DNA from: Tessaracoccus antarcticus
GTDB taxonomy: Bacteria; Actinomycetota; Actinomycetes; Propionibacteriales; Propionibacteriaceae
Length of the DNA stretch: 64,000 nucleotides
Reading direction: 5' to 3'
Assembly (NCBI RefSeq): GCF_003688855.1
Contig: NZ_REFW01000001.1
Location: 496,001 to 560,000, forward strand
The notes under the pieces: model-generated
What the model saw: the letters and a program-made list of their open reading frames with translations, nothing else
Database searches by the model: none
Told to the model about the DNA's origin: nothing
Translations under genes and position numbers: made by a program
In this document: one piece after another, positions 43,445 to 51,141 of the stretch
Layout: each line of letters begins with the position of its first letter
Position numbering within the stretch: position 1 is the first letter of the stretch

Positions 43445-43590
43445 TCATCTCGACACGTCGCGTCAACAGGCTCCAGGGACCAGGACTCGAGGATTCATGA
43501 ATCCCGGGGGTCTAGTGGCCCTCTGAAGGGTGTGCGCCAAAGAACTTCTACTCTCCACACCAATAGGTGAAGCACCTCATGAAGCCACTT

Positions 43591-43688
43591 CACATTAAGT
43601 AAATAGATCGACTTATAGTTACATTGCTTTCCTGTCGTGTGGATTCCATCACACGAGAATCGTGGGGCTTCACCACCGCAGCCCCACG
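43591..43688. other. AT-rich segment and two hairpins upstream of parA (origin-like)
   Basis: 43591-43630 has only 11 G or C in 40 bases (about 27%), extreme for this genome. It is followed by two perfect inverted repeats: TCGTGTG/CACACGA (43635-43656) and a nine-pair stem CGTGGGGCT/AGCCCCACG (43661-43688). Low-GC DNA next to hairpins and iterons is the usual form of a strand-opening region. The origin role is inferred. Confidence 0.55.
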
Positions 43689-43689
43689 T

Positions 43690-43753
43690 GATCAACCACC
43701 ACCGAGATCAACCACCACAGAGATCAACCACCACCGGGATCAACCGCCACAGG
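43690..43753. repeat. Four tandem 16-bp iterons
   Basis: Four head-to-tail 16-bp units starting at 43690, 43706, 43722 and 43738, with consensus GATCAACCACCACCGA and one to three changes per unit. The spacing is exactly 16 with no gaps. They directly abut the AT-rich and hairpin segment. The layout resembles iterons bound by a replication or partition protein. It is not a CRISPR (no spacers). Confidence 0.8.
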
Positions 43754-43897
43754 TGTGAACACGTTTCCCCCGTGGTGAACCCAGGGCACGATGAGCCTCC
43801 CAACAGAATGTGCAGGACACCTCAGCCACGACTACCAGTTCGCGCCTGGTTTTCCCCACATCATCACCCTCCCTTGTCACGCGCGGGGGAGCAATCA

Positions 43898-44322
43898 CGC
43901 GCGGGGGAGCGGGCCTGGGACGCGCTGGGTGGTCGCGCTGCCGGAGGGCCCCAGCGTTCCCCTGCCCTCTGAGGTGCATTCGTGGGGGGACCCGCAGTAT
44001 CGCGCGGGGGAGCGGGGCTGGGACACGCTGGGTGGTCGCGCTGTCGGAGGGCCCCAGCGTTCCCCTGCCCTCTGAGGTGCATTCGTGGGGGGACCCGCAG
44101 TATCGCGCGGGGGAGCGGGGCTGGGACGCGCTGGGTGGTCGCGCTGTCGGAGGGCCCCAGCGTTCCCCTGCCCTCTGAGGTGCATTCGTGGGGGGACCGC
44201 AGTATCGCGCGGGGGAGCGGGGCTGGGACGCGCTGGGTGGTCGCGCTGTCGGAGGGCCCCAGCGTTCCCCTGCCCTCTGAGGTGCATTCGTGGGGGGACC
44301 GCAGTATCGCGCGGGGGAGTGG
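43898..44322. repeat. Tandem array of about 102/103-bp units between parA and rsmG
   Basis: Units begin with CGCGCGGGGGAGCGGG at 43898, 44001, 44104 and 44206, with a truncated fifth at 44308 and a partial half-unit near 43878. The spacings are 103, 103, 102 and 102 bases. The units are nearly identical, so the array is young or maintained by gene conversion. Each contains CGCTGGG and CCCAGCG as a hairpin pair. It is GC-rich and open in several frames on both strands, but the non-triplet period argues against coding. Confidence 0.88.
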
Positions 44323-44323
44323 G

Positions 44324-44701
44324 TGTGCAGGAGGTGCTTCACCCTGTCCGGCGGCTCCAGGAGTGAGCGGCGCAGGAAACAGTGCTTTCTGACCCCGGGC
44401 CTTGCCCAAGGGTCGAGGAGTCTCCGCGGCTTCCAGTGACGACAGGCGGTATTTCTGCGGCACCGGCGCTCGGTCCAGCCCCTGCCCCTTTCAGTTCTCT
44501 GGGACCACGCTCTCTAGGACCATGCTGCGGGACGAGTGGCGAAGAACCGGGGGATCCGCCGTGGTATTCCTGGATTCACGGATCACCCCACGACGCGAGG
44601 AGACCACGGCGGGGGGCTTCGACACGGAGATGCGGGCGTACCAGCCATGCACCACCCGCCGAGCCTCCGCCCGGTGGGCCGGCGGGGGTCGTCAGGCGCA
44701 G
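44324..44701. other. Non-coding remainder of the parA-rsmG interval
   Basis: About 380 bp between the tandem array and the second parS. I see no protein-like ORF, no RNA gene and no terminator. Some short GC-rich stem pairs are present but none is distinctive. Confidence 0.4.
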
Positions 44702-44717
44702 CGTTTCACGTGAAACA
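44702..44717. promoter_or_regulatory. parS: parS site downstream of rsmG
   Basis: CGTTTCACGTGAAACA contains the full parS core GTTTCACGTGAAAC (44703-44716). It lies 13 bp beyond the rsmG stop. Together with the site at 43296 it brackets the iteron and tandem-repeat block, 1.4 kb apart. Confidence 0.93.
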
Positions 44718-44730
44718 TTTCTTTGTCGCT

Positions 44731-45417
44731 TTAACGACATGTCTCAGTTTTGGTGGTGACCCTGATGACTCGGGTGCCCTCGACGTCGGGCGCGGCCCGC
44801 ACCTCGAGGATCTCGGCGCGCAGTCTGGAACGCGACAGGAGTGAGCCCGCTTCGGACACTTCCCGTTCTGCGCTGGAACCCTTCAGCGCCACGAGCTCAC
44901 CGGCGGGGTAGAACAGGGGAGTGGTCCACCGGAGCAGCTTCTCCAATGGCGCAACAGCGCGGCAGGTGACGACGTCGAATTGCTCGTCACAATCCTCTGC
45001 ACGCAGCCGGACGACGCGCACATTGCGGAGGAGGAGTTTTTCGACGGTTTCCTCGAGAAAGGTGGTCCGCCTCAGGAGAGGCTCCAGGAGGGTGACGTAG
45101 ACGTCTGGTCGGACGATGGCCACGGGGATGCCCGGGAGCCCGGCCCCGGACCCGACGTCTGCGACGTCAATTCCCTGCCCCAACACGTCCACGATCGCCA
45201 GCGAGTTGGACACGTGACGGCTCCACAGCTTGTCGCCCTCGCGAGGCCCCAGGAGGCCCCATTCGATGCCCTTGCTGCGCAGGATGGCGACGTAGCGGTC
45301 CAGCTGTTCAGCCGCCTCCGGAAAACGCGCGTGCAGGGCGGCACGCGCGTCGGCCTCGACCGTTTCCGGGTCGAGGCCGTCGCTGACGGGTCCATCCTGC
45401 GGCGCGTCGGAGCTCAC
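44731..45417 (-). CDS. rsmG: 16S rRNA (guanine-527 N7) methyltransferase
   Basis: A 228-residue Rossmann methyltransferase. The SAM-binding motif is DVGSGAGLPGIPVAIVRPDV (about 92-110), preceded by SRHVSNSLAIVDVL, both typical of RsmG/GidB. It methylates G527 of 16S rRNA; loss gives low-level streptomycin resistance in many bacteria. GTG 45417 overlaps the jag stop by four bases, so it is translated in the rpmH-rsmG operon. Confidence 0.95.
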   Translation of the reverse strand: MSSDAPQDGPVSDGLDPETVEADARAALHARFPEAAEQLDRYVAILRSKGIEWGLLGPREGDKLWSRHVSNSLAIVDVLGQGIDVADVGSGAGLPGIPVAIVRPDVYVTLLEPLLRRTTFLEETVEKLLLRNVRVVRLRAEDCDEQFDVVTCRAVAPLEKLLRWTTPLFYPAGELVALKGSSAEREVSEAGSLLSRSRLRAEILEVRAAPDVEGTRVIRVTTKTETCR

Positions 45418-45956
45418 TTGGAGACAACCACCCGACGGTGGGGCGGCTCGCCCTCGGACTCGCTGACGAGACCGGCTGCAGCCACCTCGTCGTGCACGAT
45501 CTTGCGTTCGTAGGCGTTCAACGGCGCCATGCGGACGCTTTCGCCGCTCTCGGTGACCTCGGCGATGGCGTCCTTGGCGATGGCCACCAGTTCAATGCGG
45601 CGGCGTGCGCGGTACCCGGCCACGTCCAGCGTGAGCCGTGAACGGTTTCCCGTCTCGGTCATGACGACGAGGCGGCAGAGCTCCTGGAGCGCCTCCAGCA
45701 CCTCGCCCTCCTTGCCCACGAGTCGGGTGTCGTCGGTGTCGATCACCACATGGGCCCGCCCATTGACGACGGAGTTCTCAATGTCACCGTCAAGGTCGGC
45801 GATGTCGAGGAACTCCTCGAGGTAGTCGGCCACCAGGTCGCCCTCGCCCAGAAGGACCTCCTCGGCGCTGCTCGGCTTGGTCTCGCTCGTCGGGCTCTTG
45901 GTCTCGCTCACCGGGGGGTCGGTCTCGGCGGCGGGGGTGAGGTTGTTCTCAGTCAT
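45414..45956 (-). CDS. jag: Jag/KhpB RNA-binding protein
   Basis: A 180-residue protein. A 50-residue acidic, low-complexity N-terminus is followed by a KH domain (GRAHVVIDTDDTRLVGKEGE, then VLEALQELCRLVV) and a C-terminal R3H domain (LNAYERKIVHDEVAA, with the R-x-x-x-H pattern). Jag/KhpB proteins bind RNA and influence cell-wall synthesis and division. The usual N-terminal Jag domain is not present, as in other actinobacteria. Lies 22 bp after yidC and overlaps rsmG. Confidence 0.93.
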   Translation of the reverse strand: MTENNLTPAAETDPPVSETKSPTSETKPSSAEEVLLGEGDLVADYLEEFLDIADLDGDIENSVVNGRAHVVIDTDDTRLVGKEGEVLEALQELCRLVVMTETGNRSRLTLDVAGYRARRRIELVAIAKDAIAEVTESGESVRMAPLNAYERKIVHDEVAAAGLVSESEGEPPHRRVVVSK

Positions 45957-45978
45957 GAAGCCAGTTGTCCTTCGCTCG

Positions 45979-47103
45979 TCACTTCTTCTTGCGTGTGGCT
46001 CGGCTGGTGGAACGCGGCTGCTGCCGTGTCACCACGGACTTGCCGTCGACGGTTCGCACAGTACTGCGCGTCACCTGCTGGCGCGACACGGTGGGCTTCG
46101 CCTCGTCCGTGTCCTCGACCTCGGAGGGTGATCCGGGGGAGGCTGCGCCCGCGACGGGACGGGAGGTGGTCTTGGCTGCCTTGGTGCGACGACGCTTGGC
46201 CTGCTTGGCCGCCATGACTTCCGCTGGATCCTTGCCCTTGGCGCGCATGCGCTCTTCCCAGTCCACGAACGCCGGCGTGTTGGGTGCCGGGTTGTTCCGG
46301 ATCAGCAGGCCCTGCTGGACCATCGTCCACAGGTTGGTGGTGAGCCAGTAGATGAGCACGCCAATGGGGATGACCGCACCGGAGAAGAGGTACATGATCG
46401 GGAAGATGTAGAGCATCATCTTCTGCTGCTGTGCCAACGGACCGGTGAGGGCCTCGGGCGGCATGTTCTTGCGCATCAGCTGCAGCTGGGTGATGAACAG
46501 GGTGGTCACCATGGCGATGACGAGGAGGACACCCATGATCTGGGTGGGGCCGATCGGGGGGAAACCGTTCGGAATGCGATCCGAGAGCCCGGCTCCGAAG
46601 AGCTCGGCATTGCGCAACGACGCGGAGAGATCGGGGTTGGTCTTGAAAAAGTGGCCACGAGGGGTCTTGTCGGCCACACCCTGCAGCACACGGAACAGTG
46701 AGAGAAGGATCGGCATCTGGATCAGCAGCGGGACGCAGGAGGCGGCGGGGTTCACGCCCTCCTCCTTGTACAGCTTCATCTGCTCCTCGCCCAGCTTCTG
46801 GCGATCGGAGCCGTGCTTCTTCTGCAGCGCCTGAATCTTCGGCTGCAGCAACTGCATGTTGCGAGCCGAGTTGATCTGCTTCACAAACAGGGGGATCAAC
46901 AGCGTCCGAATGAGGACCGTCATCGAGATGATGGCCAGCGCCCACGTGGCGCCCGAGTCCTTGCCGAACACTGGCGTCCAGAGGGAGTGGAAAAGCACCA
47001 AAATCCCGGACACGGCCCAGTAGATCGGCTGCATCATCGTCGACAGGGCACCGTAGATGGTGTCCCAGATGGGTATCGCTAGCGGAATCAGCAGGTCAAT
47101 CAC
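45979..47103 (-). CDS. yidC: Membrane protein insertase YidC
   Basis: A 374-residue YidC/Oxa1 insertase with five membrane helices: near residue 25, then WALAIISMTVLIRTLLIPLF, PAASCVPLLIQMPILLSLF, IMGVLLVIAMVTTLF and LYIFPIMYLFSGAVIPIGVL. The charged cytosolic hairpin (QPKIQALQKKHGSDRQKL) and the conserved Arg in helix 2 (VLIRT) fit the insertase groove. The C-terminal about 80 residues are a basic, disordered ribosome-binding tail. GTG 47103 overlaps the yidD stop by four bases. Confidence 0.96.
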   Translation of the reverse strand: MIDLLIPLAIPIWDTIYGALSTMMQPIYWAVSGILVLFHSLWTPVFGKDSGATWALAIISMTVLIRTLLIPLFVKQINSARNMQLLQPKIQALQKKHGSDRQKLGEEQMKLYKEEGVNPAASCVPLLIQMPILLSLFRVLQGVADKTPRGHFFKTNPDLSASLRNAELFGAGLSDRIPNGFPPIGPTQIMGVLLVIAMVTTLFITQLQLMRKNMPPEALTGPLAQQQKMMLYIFPIMYLFSGAVIPIGVLIYWLTTNLWTMVQQGLLIRNNPAPNTPAFVDWEERMRAKGKDPAEVMAAKQAKRRRTKAAKTTSRPVAGAASPGSPSEVEDTDEAKPTVSRQQVTRSTVRTVDGKSVVTRQQPRSTSRATRKKK

Positions 47104-47408
47104 GGGGCAACCTCAGTAGCGGAGTACTCGGGACGCGTTGTGCCCGATGGGGAAGTGGATGTTTCTTGTGCGGCCCACAGGCGGGCCTCGGGGGTACCGG
47201 GGACGTAGTCGACGCCACCCTCGGACCACGGGTGGCACCGTGCGAGGCGTCGGAGGATCAGCCACGACCCCCGGATACCGCCGTGCACCTCAAGCGCACA
47301 CAGTCCGTAGGTGGAGCAGCTGGGATGGAACTTGCAGACGTCGCCATAGCCGGGTGAGATCACCCTCCGCCAGAGCTTCACGAACCAGATGAGGGGCCAC
47401 TTCAGCAT
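47100..47408 (-). CDS. yidD: Membrane protein insertion efficiency factor YidD
   Basis: A 102-residue protein with the YidD hallmarks KLWRRVISPGYGDVCKFHPS, CSTYGLCALEVHGG and LILRRLARCHPWSEGGVDYVP. It assists YidC. The final about 25 residues are a polar extension. ATG 47408 overlaps the rnpA stop by seven bases (ATGCTGA). Confidence 0.95.
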   Translation of the reverse strand: MLKWPLIWFVKLWRRVISPGYGDVCKFHPSCSTYGLCALEVHGGIRGSWLILRRLARCHPWSEGGVDYVPGTPEARLWAAQETSTSPSGTTRPEYSATEVAP

Positions 47409-47752
47409 GACGACGCCTTCAGGAAGGCGCGACGCCAGGCGCTGGCGAAGTCCTCGTCCAACCGGTTCGGCTCCATGGCGGAAGGAGGCAAGGCCCGCAC
47501 CACCACATCGGCACCGAAGGGAGTGGGTTGGTTCAGCACCATGTGTCGGAGCCGGCGCTTGACACGGTTGCGGTGCACCGCATTGCCGACTTTTTTCGAC
47601 ACGACAAAACCCACCCGGGTGGATTCGGGTGGTGTGTCGACCTCGGGCCGGGCCACGTGCACGACGACGCTCGGACTGGCTGCCCGCACCCGGGATGAGA
47701 AGACCGCGCTGAATTCCGCGGGTCTCCTCAATCGTCGGGCGCCTGGCAACAC
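47402..47752 (-). CDS. rnpA: Ribonuclease P protein component
   Basis: A 116-residue RnpA. The start LPGARRLRRPAEFSAVF and the signature KKVGNAVHRNRVKRRLRHM (the RNR motif that contacts the RNA) are diagnostic. It supports the catalytic RNase P RNA in tRNA 5' maturation. GTG 47752 fits the usual length; codons further upstream are antisense to rpmH reading and Ala-rich. It starts 10 bp after rpmH. Confidence 0.95.
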   Translation of the reverse strand: MLPGARRLRRPAEFSAVFSSRVRAASPSVVVHVARPEVDTPPESTRVGFVVSKKVGNAVHRNRVKRRLRHMVLNQPTPFGADVVVRALPPSAMEPNRLDEDFASAWRRAFLKASSC

Positions 47753-47762
47753 GGGCTGGGGC

Positions 47763-47900
47763 TCAGCCGGCCAGTTCGACGCGGCCCTTGCGGCGGCGGG
47801 CGCCGAGGATGCTGCGGCCTGCGCGGGTGCGCATGCGGGCACGGAAACCGTGGGTGCGGCTACGGCGGCGGTTGCTCGGCTGGAACGTACGCTTGGTCAT
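47763..47900 (-). CDS. rpmH: 50S ribosomal protein L34
   Basis: A 45-residue L34: [20 protein letters not shown], then [22 protein letters not shown] 47900 has GAGGGAG eight bases upstream. It is the first gene of the rpmH-rnpA-yidD-yidC-jag-rsmG operon and is divergent from dnaA. Confidence 0.97.
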   Translation of the reverse strand: MTKRTFQPSNRRRSRTHGFRARMRTRAGRSILGARRRKGRVELAG

Positions 47901-47989
47901 CGGATTGACTCCCTCGAGGAATCTTGTCGGAACTTGCCCAGGGATTGGGCAGGGGAAGTAGCCGCCGTCCAATGGACAGCGACTGGTCA

Positions 47990-48019
47990 ACGATACGTGC
48001 ACAGTCGTCACTTGGACAA
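47990..48019 (-). promoter_or_regulatory. Promoter of the rpmH operon
   Basis: On the minus strand TTGTCC (48019-48014), 18 bases, then TATCGT (47995-47990). It lies about 90 bp upstream of the rpmH ATG. Confidence 0.5.
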
Positions 48020-48099
48020 ACCGCGGGCGGCCGACCAGCCAACACAGCAAATTACATCGACGTAGTCCACGCGACACACCGGTGAATCATCGGAAAATG

Positions 48100-48221
48100 T
48101 TGCACGTCCCTGCTCTGGGCACTACTTTCGTAGCCTTGAGCTGTTGTTATCCACAGGACCGGACCCCTAGAGGACCCCGAATGGGCAAGTTGTACCCCGC
48201 TGTGGAAAACTATGTGGAAGA
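48100..48221 (+). promoter_or_regulatory. dnaA promoter region with DnaA boxes
   Basis: TTGCAC (48100-48105), 17 bases, then TACTTT (48123-48128) is a plausible dnaA promoter. A perfect DnaA box TTATCCACA (48147-48155) follows. Two more near-matches on the other strand, TGTGGAAAA (48201-48209) and TGTGGAAGA (48213-48221), lie inside the small upstream ORF. This fits autorepression by DnaA. Confidence 0.65.
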
Positions 48222-48273
48222 ATTTCTCGGGGGTCGTACCCCGTCGCGTCTGGAGCTGGAAGGGGTCTGGTGA
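48181..48273 (+). CDS. Small 30-residue ORF overlapping the dnaA start
   Basis: Reads [18 protein letters not shown] and on to EGVW, stop. ATG 48181 has AGAGGA about six to seven bases upstream. Its TGA (48271-48273) overlaps the dnaA GTG (48270-48272) in a GTGA junction, the usual sign of translational coupling. The composition (acidic, with aromatic residues) looks protein-like and not like random GC-rich frame. It could be a real small protein or a leader that sets dnaA translation. I know of no named family. Confidence 0.5.
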   Translation: MGKLYPAVENYVEEFLGGRTPSRLELEGVW

Positions 48274-49637
48274 GCGAAGTCCCTACCCCTGAGCTTGTTG
48301 GCCTGTGGGAAGAAGTCGTCAATGCTGCCGACATACCCACTCGTGCATGGCTCCGGCGCACCAAACCCCTGGCGATGCATGGCACCACGCTCATGCTGGC
48401 CGTCCCTGACGAGACAACACGCGAACGCGTCGAGTCCAAACTGCGCAGCGAGATCGAGCGTCGGCTCAGTGAGCACGCCGGCCGCGCGACGCACCTCGCC
48501 GTGATGATCGACGCGACATTGGTGCCCGACACACCTGAGGCCTCAGCAGAGGTGTTCGAGGCGGACAACGTTCCCGTCCCGCTCCTACCCCGCGCACGCA
48601 CCAACGCCGAACCCGTGAAACTGAATCCCCGCTACACGTTTGAGTCGTTCGTGGCAGGTTCCTCCAACCGTTTCGCGCACGCCGCCGCCGCTGCCGTGGC
48701 GGAACAGCCCGGCAAGTCATACAACCCGTTGATGATCTACGGCCCCTCCGGGCTGGGCAAGACACACCTGCTGCACGCCATTGGGCACTACGTGAATGCC
48801 TACTACGACAACCTGCGTGTGAAGTACGTCTCCACCGAGGAACTGACGAACGACTTCATCAACGCCATCTCCGACAACCGCACCGCCGAGTTTCGTCGCT
48901 CCTACCGCGACGTCGACATCCTGCTGGTCGATGACATCCAGTTCCTGGAATCGAAGATCCAGACGCAGGAGGAGTTCTTTCACACGTTCAACACCCTCCA
49001 CAACGCGCAGAAGCAGATCGTGATGACATCCGACCGGCCGCCCAAGCTGCTGGAAGCCCTGGAGCCTCGTCTTCGATCACGCTTCGAGTGGGGGCTGATG
49101 ACAGACATCCAGCCACCCGACCTCGAGACCCGCATCGCAATCCTCCGCAAGAAGGCCGCCTGGCAGCGTCTCACAGCCGGCACGCAGGTGCTGGAGTTCA
49201 TCGCTTCGAGGATCACCACCAACATCCGCGAGCTGGAAGGGGCCCTCACAAGGGTCGCTGCACTCGCCAGCCTCAACCGGCAGGAAATCGACATCCAGCT
49301 GACCGAGGACGTACTCAAGGACCTCGTACGCGACGGTGGTGAGGTGCGCGTGGATGCGGACTCAATCATGAACGCCACCTCCACCTACTTCAACATTTCC
49401 CTCGATGAGCTCACCGGTGCCAGCCGGGTGGCCACCATCGCGTCGGCACGCCAGATCGCCATGTACCTGTGCAGGGAGCTGACGGAGATGTCGCTGCCGA
49501 AGATCGGCGCCAAGTTCGGCGGCCGGGACCACACCACGGTGCTGCACTCGGTCCGCAAGATCAACGAGAAAATGGGTGTGGACCGGGACCTGTTCAACCA
49601 GGTCACCGAACTCACCAACCGCATCAAACAGTCCTGA
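48270..49637 (+). CDS. dnaA: Chromosomal replication initiator DnaA
   Basis: A 455-residue DnaA. Domain I covers about 1-85, with a short variable linker. AAA+ domain III has Walker [14 protein letters not shown] (about 158) and Walker [10 protein letters not shown] (about 219). Domain IV ends with [15 protein letters not shown] (about 416), the DnaA-box-binding signature. It binds DnaA boxes and melts oriC. GTG 48270 lies in the GTGA overlap with the small ORF. Boxes lie on both sides of the gene; the larger cluster is downstream. Confidence 0.98.
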   Translation: MSEVPTPELVGLWEEVVNAADIPTRAWLRRTKPLAMHGTTLMLAVPDETTRERVESKLRSEIERRLSEHAGRATHLAVMIDATLVPDTPEASAEVFEADNVPVPLLPRARTNAEPVKLNPRYTFESFVAGSSNRFAHAAAAAVAEQPGKSYNPLMIYGPSGLGKTHLLHAIGHYVNAYYDNLRVKYVSTEELTNDFINAISDNRTAEFRRSYRDVDILLVDDIQFLESKIQTQEEFFHTFNTLHNAQKQIVMTSDRPPKLLEALEPRLRSRFEWGLMTDIQPPDLETRIAILRKKAAWQRLTAGTQVLEFIASRITTNIRELEGALTRVAALASLNRQEIDIQLTEDVLKDLVRDGGEVRVDADSIMNATSTYFNISLDELTGASRVATIASARQIAMYLCRELTEMSLPKIGAKFGGRDHTTVLHSVRKINEKMGVDRDLFNQVTELTNRIKQS

Positions 49638-49789
49638 ACCGGGCCACCGCCCGCCCCGACAGTCCCCCCGCCGTCGCCACTTCCCGTTCCCGGGGGGGGC
49701 GATGCATCAGGGAACGCCAGAGGGTCTTCTCCCCAGTGATGGACCAGATCGACGTGCCCAGACACGTGTGATCAACTGCGGCGCCCCGG

Positions 49790-50040
49790 ACCTGTGGGCG
49801 ACCCCGACGACGAAATCTCCACTGCTGGTGCTCTGTGGCCCCGACTTGTCCACATGTTGTGCCGATACGCCTGTGGACGGTGCGCTGGAACTCCAGATGG
49901 CACGGTGCCCGGGGGAGTTACCCACAAATCCTCCCCGTGTAGTTTGTGGTTCTCCCCGACGAGTCCACATGGCCATCTCTGGCGCGACTAGCGGCTCGAC
50001 GAGTTCCCCACAGGATTCACAGAAGCTATGACCTCTACTG
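49790..50040. other. oriC: Probable chromosomal origin of replication (oriC)
   Basis: The 501-bp interval after dnaA has no gene and carries a cluster of DnaA-box-like 9-mers on both strands. They are TGTGGGCGA (49793), TTGTCCACA (49846-49854), TGTGGACGG (49872), TTACCCACA (49918-49926), TGTGGTTCT (49945), GAGTCCACA (49961) and TTCCCCACA (50004-50012). The lower-GC stretch 50012-50085 could be the unwinding region. 49638-49790 holds nothing I recognise. Normally dnaN follows directly; here an ABC pair does. Confidence 0.8.
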
Positions 50041-50138
50041 ACTTACAACTCTCCTCATGTTCTTCAAAGTCAGACCCGAACGAAAATGGGGAAAGAACAG
50101 ACGCTCAGCGGCTGCGGGGCCGCTGGTAGCGTTGCGCC

Positions 50139-51140
50139 GTGACCATCGCAGCGCATGCCATCGGATTGTCGAAGCACTACGGCACCGGCTCAGCCGAAGT
50201 CGTTGCCCTCGACGATGTCGACTTCGAAGTGATCAGCGGCGAGTTCACCGCCATCATGGGGCCCTCCGGCTCGGGGAAGTCGACGTTGATGCACCTGATG
50301 GCTGCACTCGACTCCCCAACATCAGGCTCCGTCTTCATCGGCGACACCGATGTGGCGTCCCTGAAGGACGGCCCGCTGACCGAGCTGCGGCGGGACCGGA
50401 TCGGGTTCATCTTCCAGGCGTTCAACCTGGTTCCCACCCTGTCGGCGCAGGAGAACATCGTCCTGCCGCTTGCCATTGCCGGCAAAAAGGTCGACCAGGA
50501 GTGGTTCGACCGCATCGTCAGCGTCCTTGGCCTGGGGAACCGCCTCACACACAAACCCTCGGAACTCTCCGGTGGGCAGCAGCAACGCGTGGCCTGTGCC
50601 CGCGCCCTGATGAACCGCCCCGACATCGTGTTCGGGGACGAACCCACCGGCAACCTTGACTCCACCGCTGCCGCCGAGGTCCTGTCGTTCCTGCGCCGCA
50701 GCGTCGACGAGTTCGGCCAAACCGTGGTGATGGTGACCCATGACGCGCTGTCCGCCAGCTACGCGGACCGCCAGGTGTTTCTCTCGGACGGCCACATCAT
50801 CGAGGAACTCCGCAACGCCACCCAGGACGAACTGCTGCAGACGATGGCCAGGATTTACCCCCGCCACGACAGGCTGGCGGAGGCAGAGCAGTCGGTCAAT
50901 GGCAAGGAGCCCGACGGCTCCGCCAGTTTCGTTGAATGGAAGACCGATAGCCTCGTGGGAGTCCCCTCTTCCCCGCACAGCCCCAGCGACGACGTGGTCG
51001 AAACCGATGGCGATGGGACCCGCGGCAGCCACCCCGAACACGCAATCTTTCGCGATGGCAGTGGGGCGCCGGAGGAGACCGAACTCGAGGACAACGACGA
51101 GTTCGAGCAGACCACTCCGCGCCGCGCGATCCTGAACTGA
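50139..51140 (+). CDS. MacB/LolD-type ABC transporter ATP-binding protein
   Basis: A 333-residue ATPase. Walker A is GPSGSGKSTLMHLMAALD (about 42), signature LSGGQQQRVACARALM, Walker B plus Glu VFGDEPTGNLDS, and H-loop VMVTHD: the LolD/MacB set. An about 100-residue acidic C-terminal extension (from about 230) has no recognised domain. It should pair with the FtsX-type permease two bases downstream. It sits between dnaA and dnaN, where actinobacteria normally have only oriC. GTG start at 50139 without a strong ribosome site. Confidence 0.92.
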   Translation: MTIAAHAIGLSKHYGTGSAEVVALDDVDFEVISGEFTAIMGPSGSGKSTLMHLMAALDSPTSGSVFIGDTDVASLKDGPLTELRRDRIGFIFQAFNLVPTLSAQENIVLPLAIAGKKVDQEWFDRIVSVLGLGNRLTHKPSELSGGQQQRVACARALMNRPDIVFGDEPTGNLDSTAAAEVLSFLRRSVDEFGQTVVMVTHDALSASYADRQVFLSDGHIIEELRNATQDELLQTMARIYPRHDRLAEAEQSVNGKEPDGSASFVEWKTDSLVGVPSSPHSPSDDVVETDGDGTRGSHPEHAIFRDGSGAPEETELEDNDEFEQTTPRRAILN

Positions 51141-51141
51141 C

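Noticed and set aside
43690-43753. CRISPR array
   Set aside because: The 16-bp units are contiguous with no spacers and no cas genes are present.
43740-44463. Several open frames across the 102/103-bp tandem array on both strands, which look like repeat proteins
   Set aside because: All frames stay open because the DNA is GC-rich, and the period is not a multiple of three, so the frame shifts from unit to unit. No ribosome site or conserved start.
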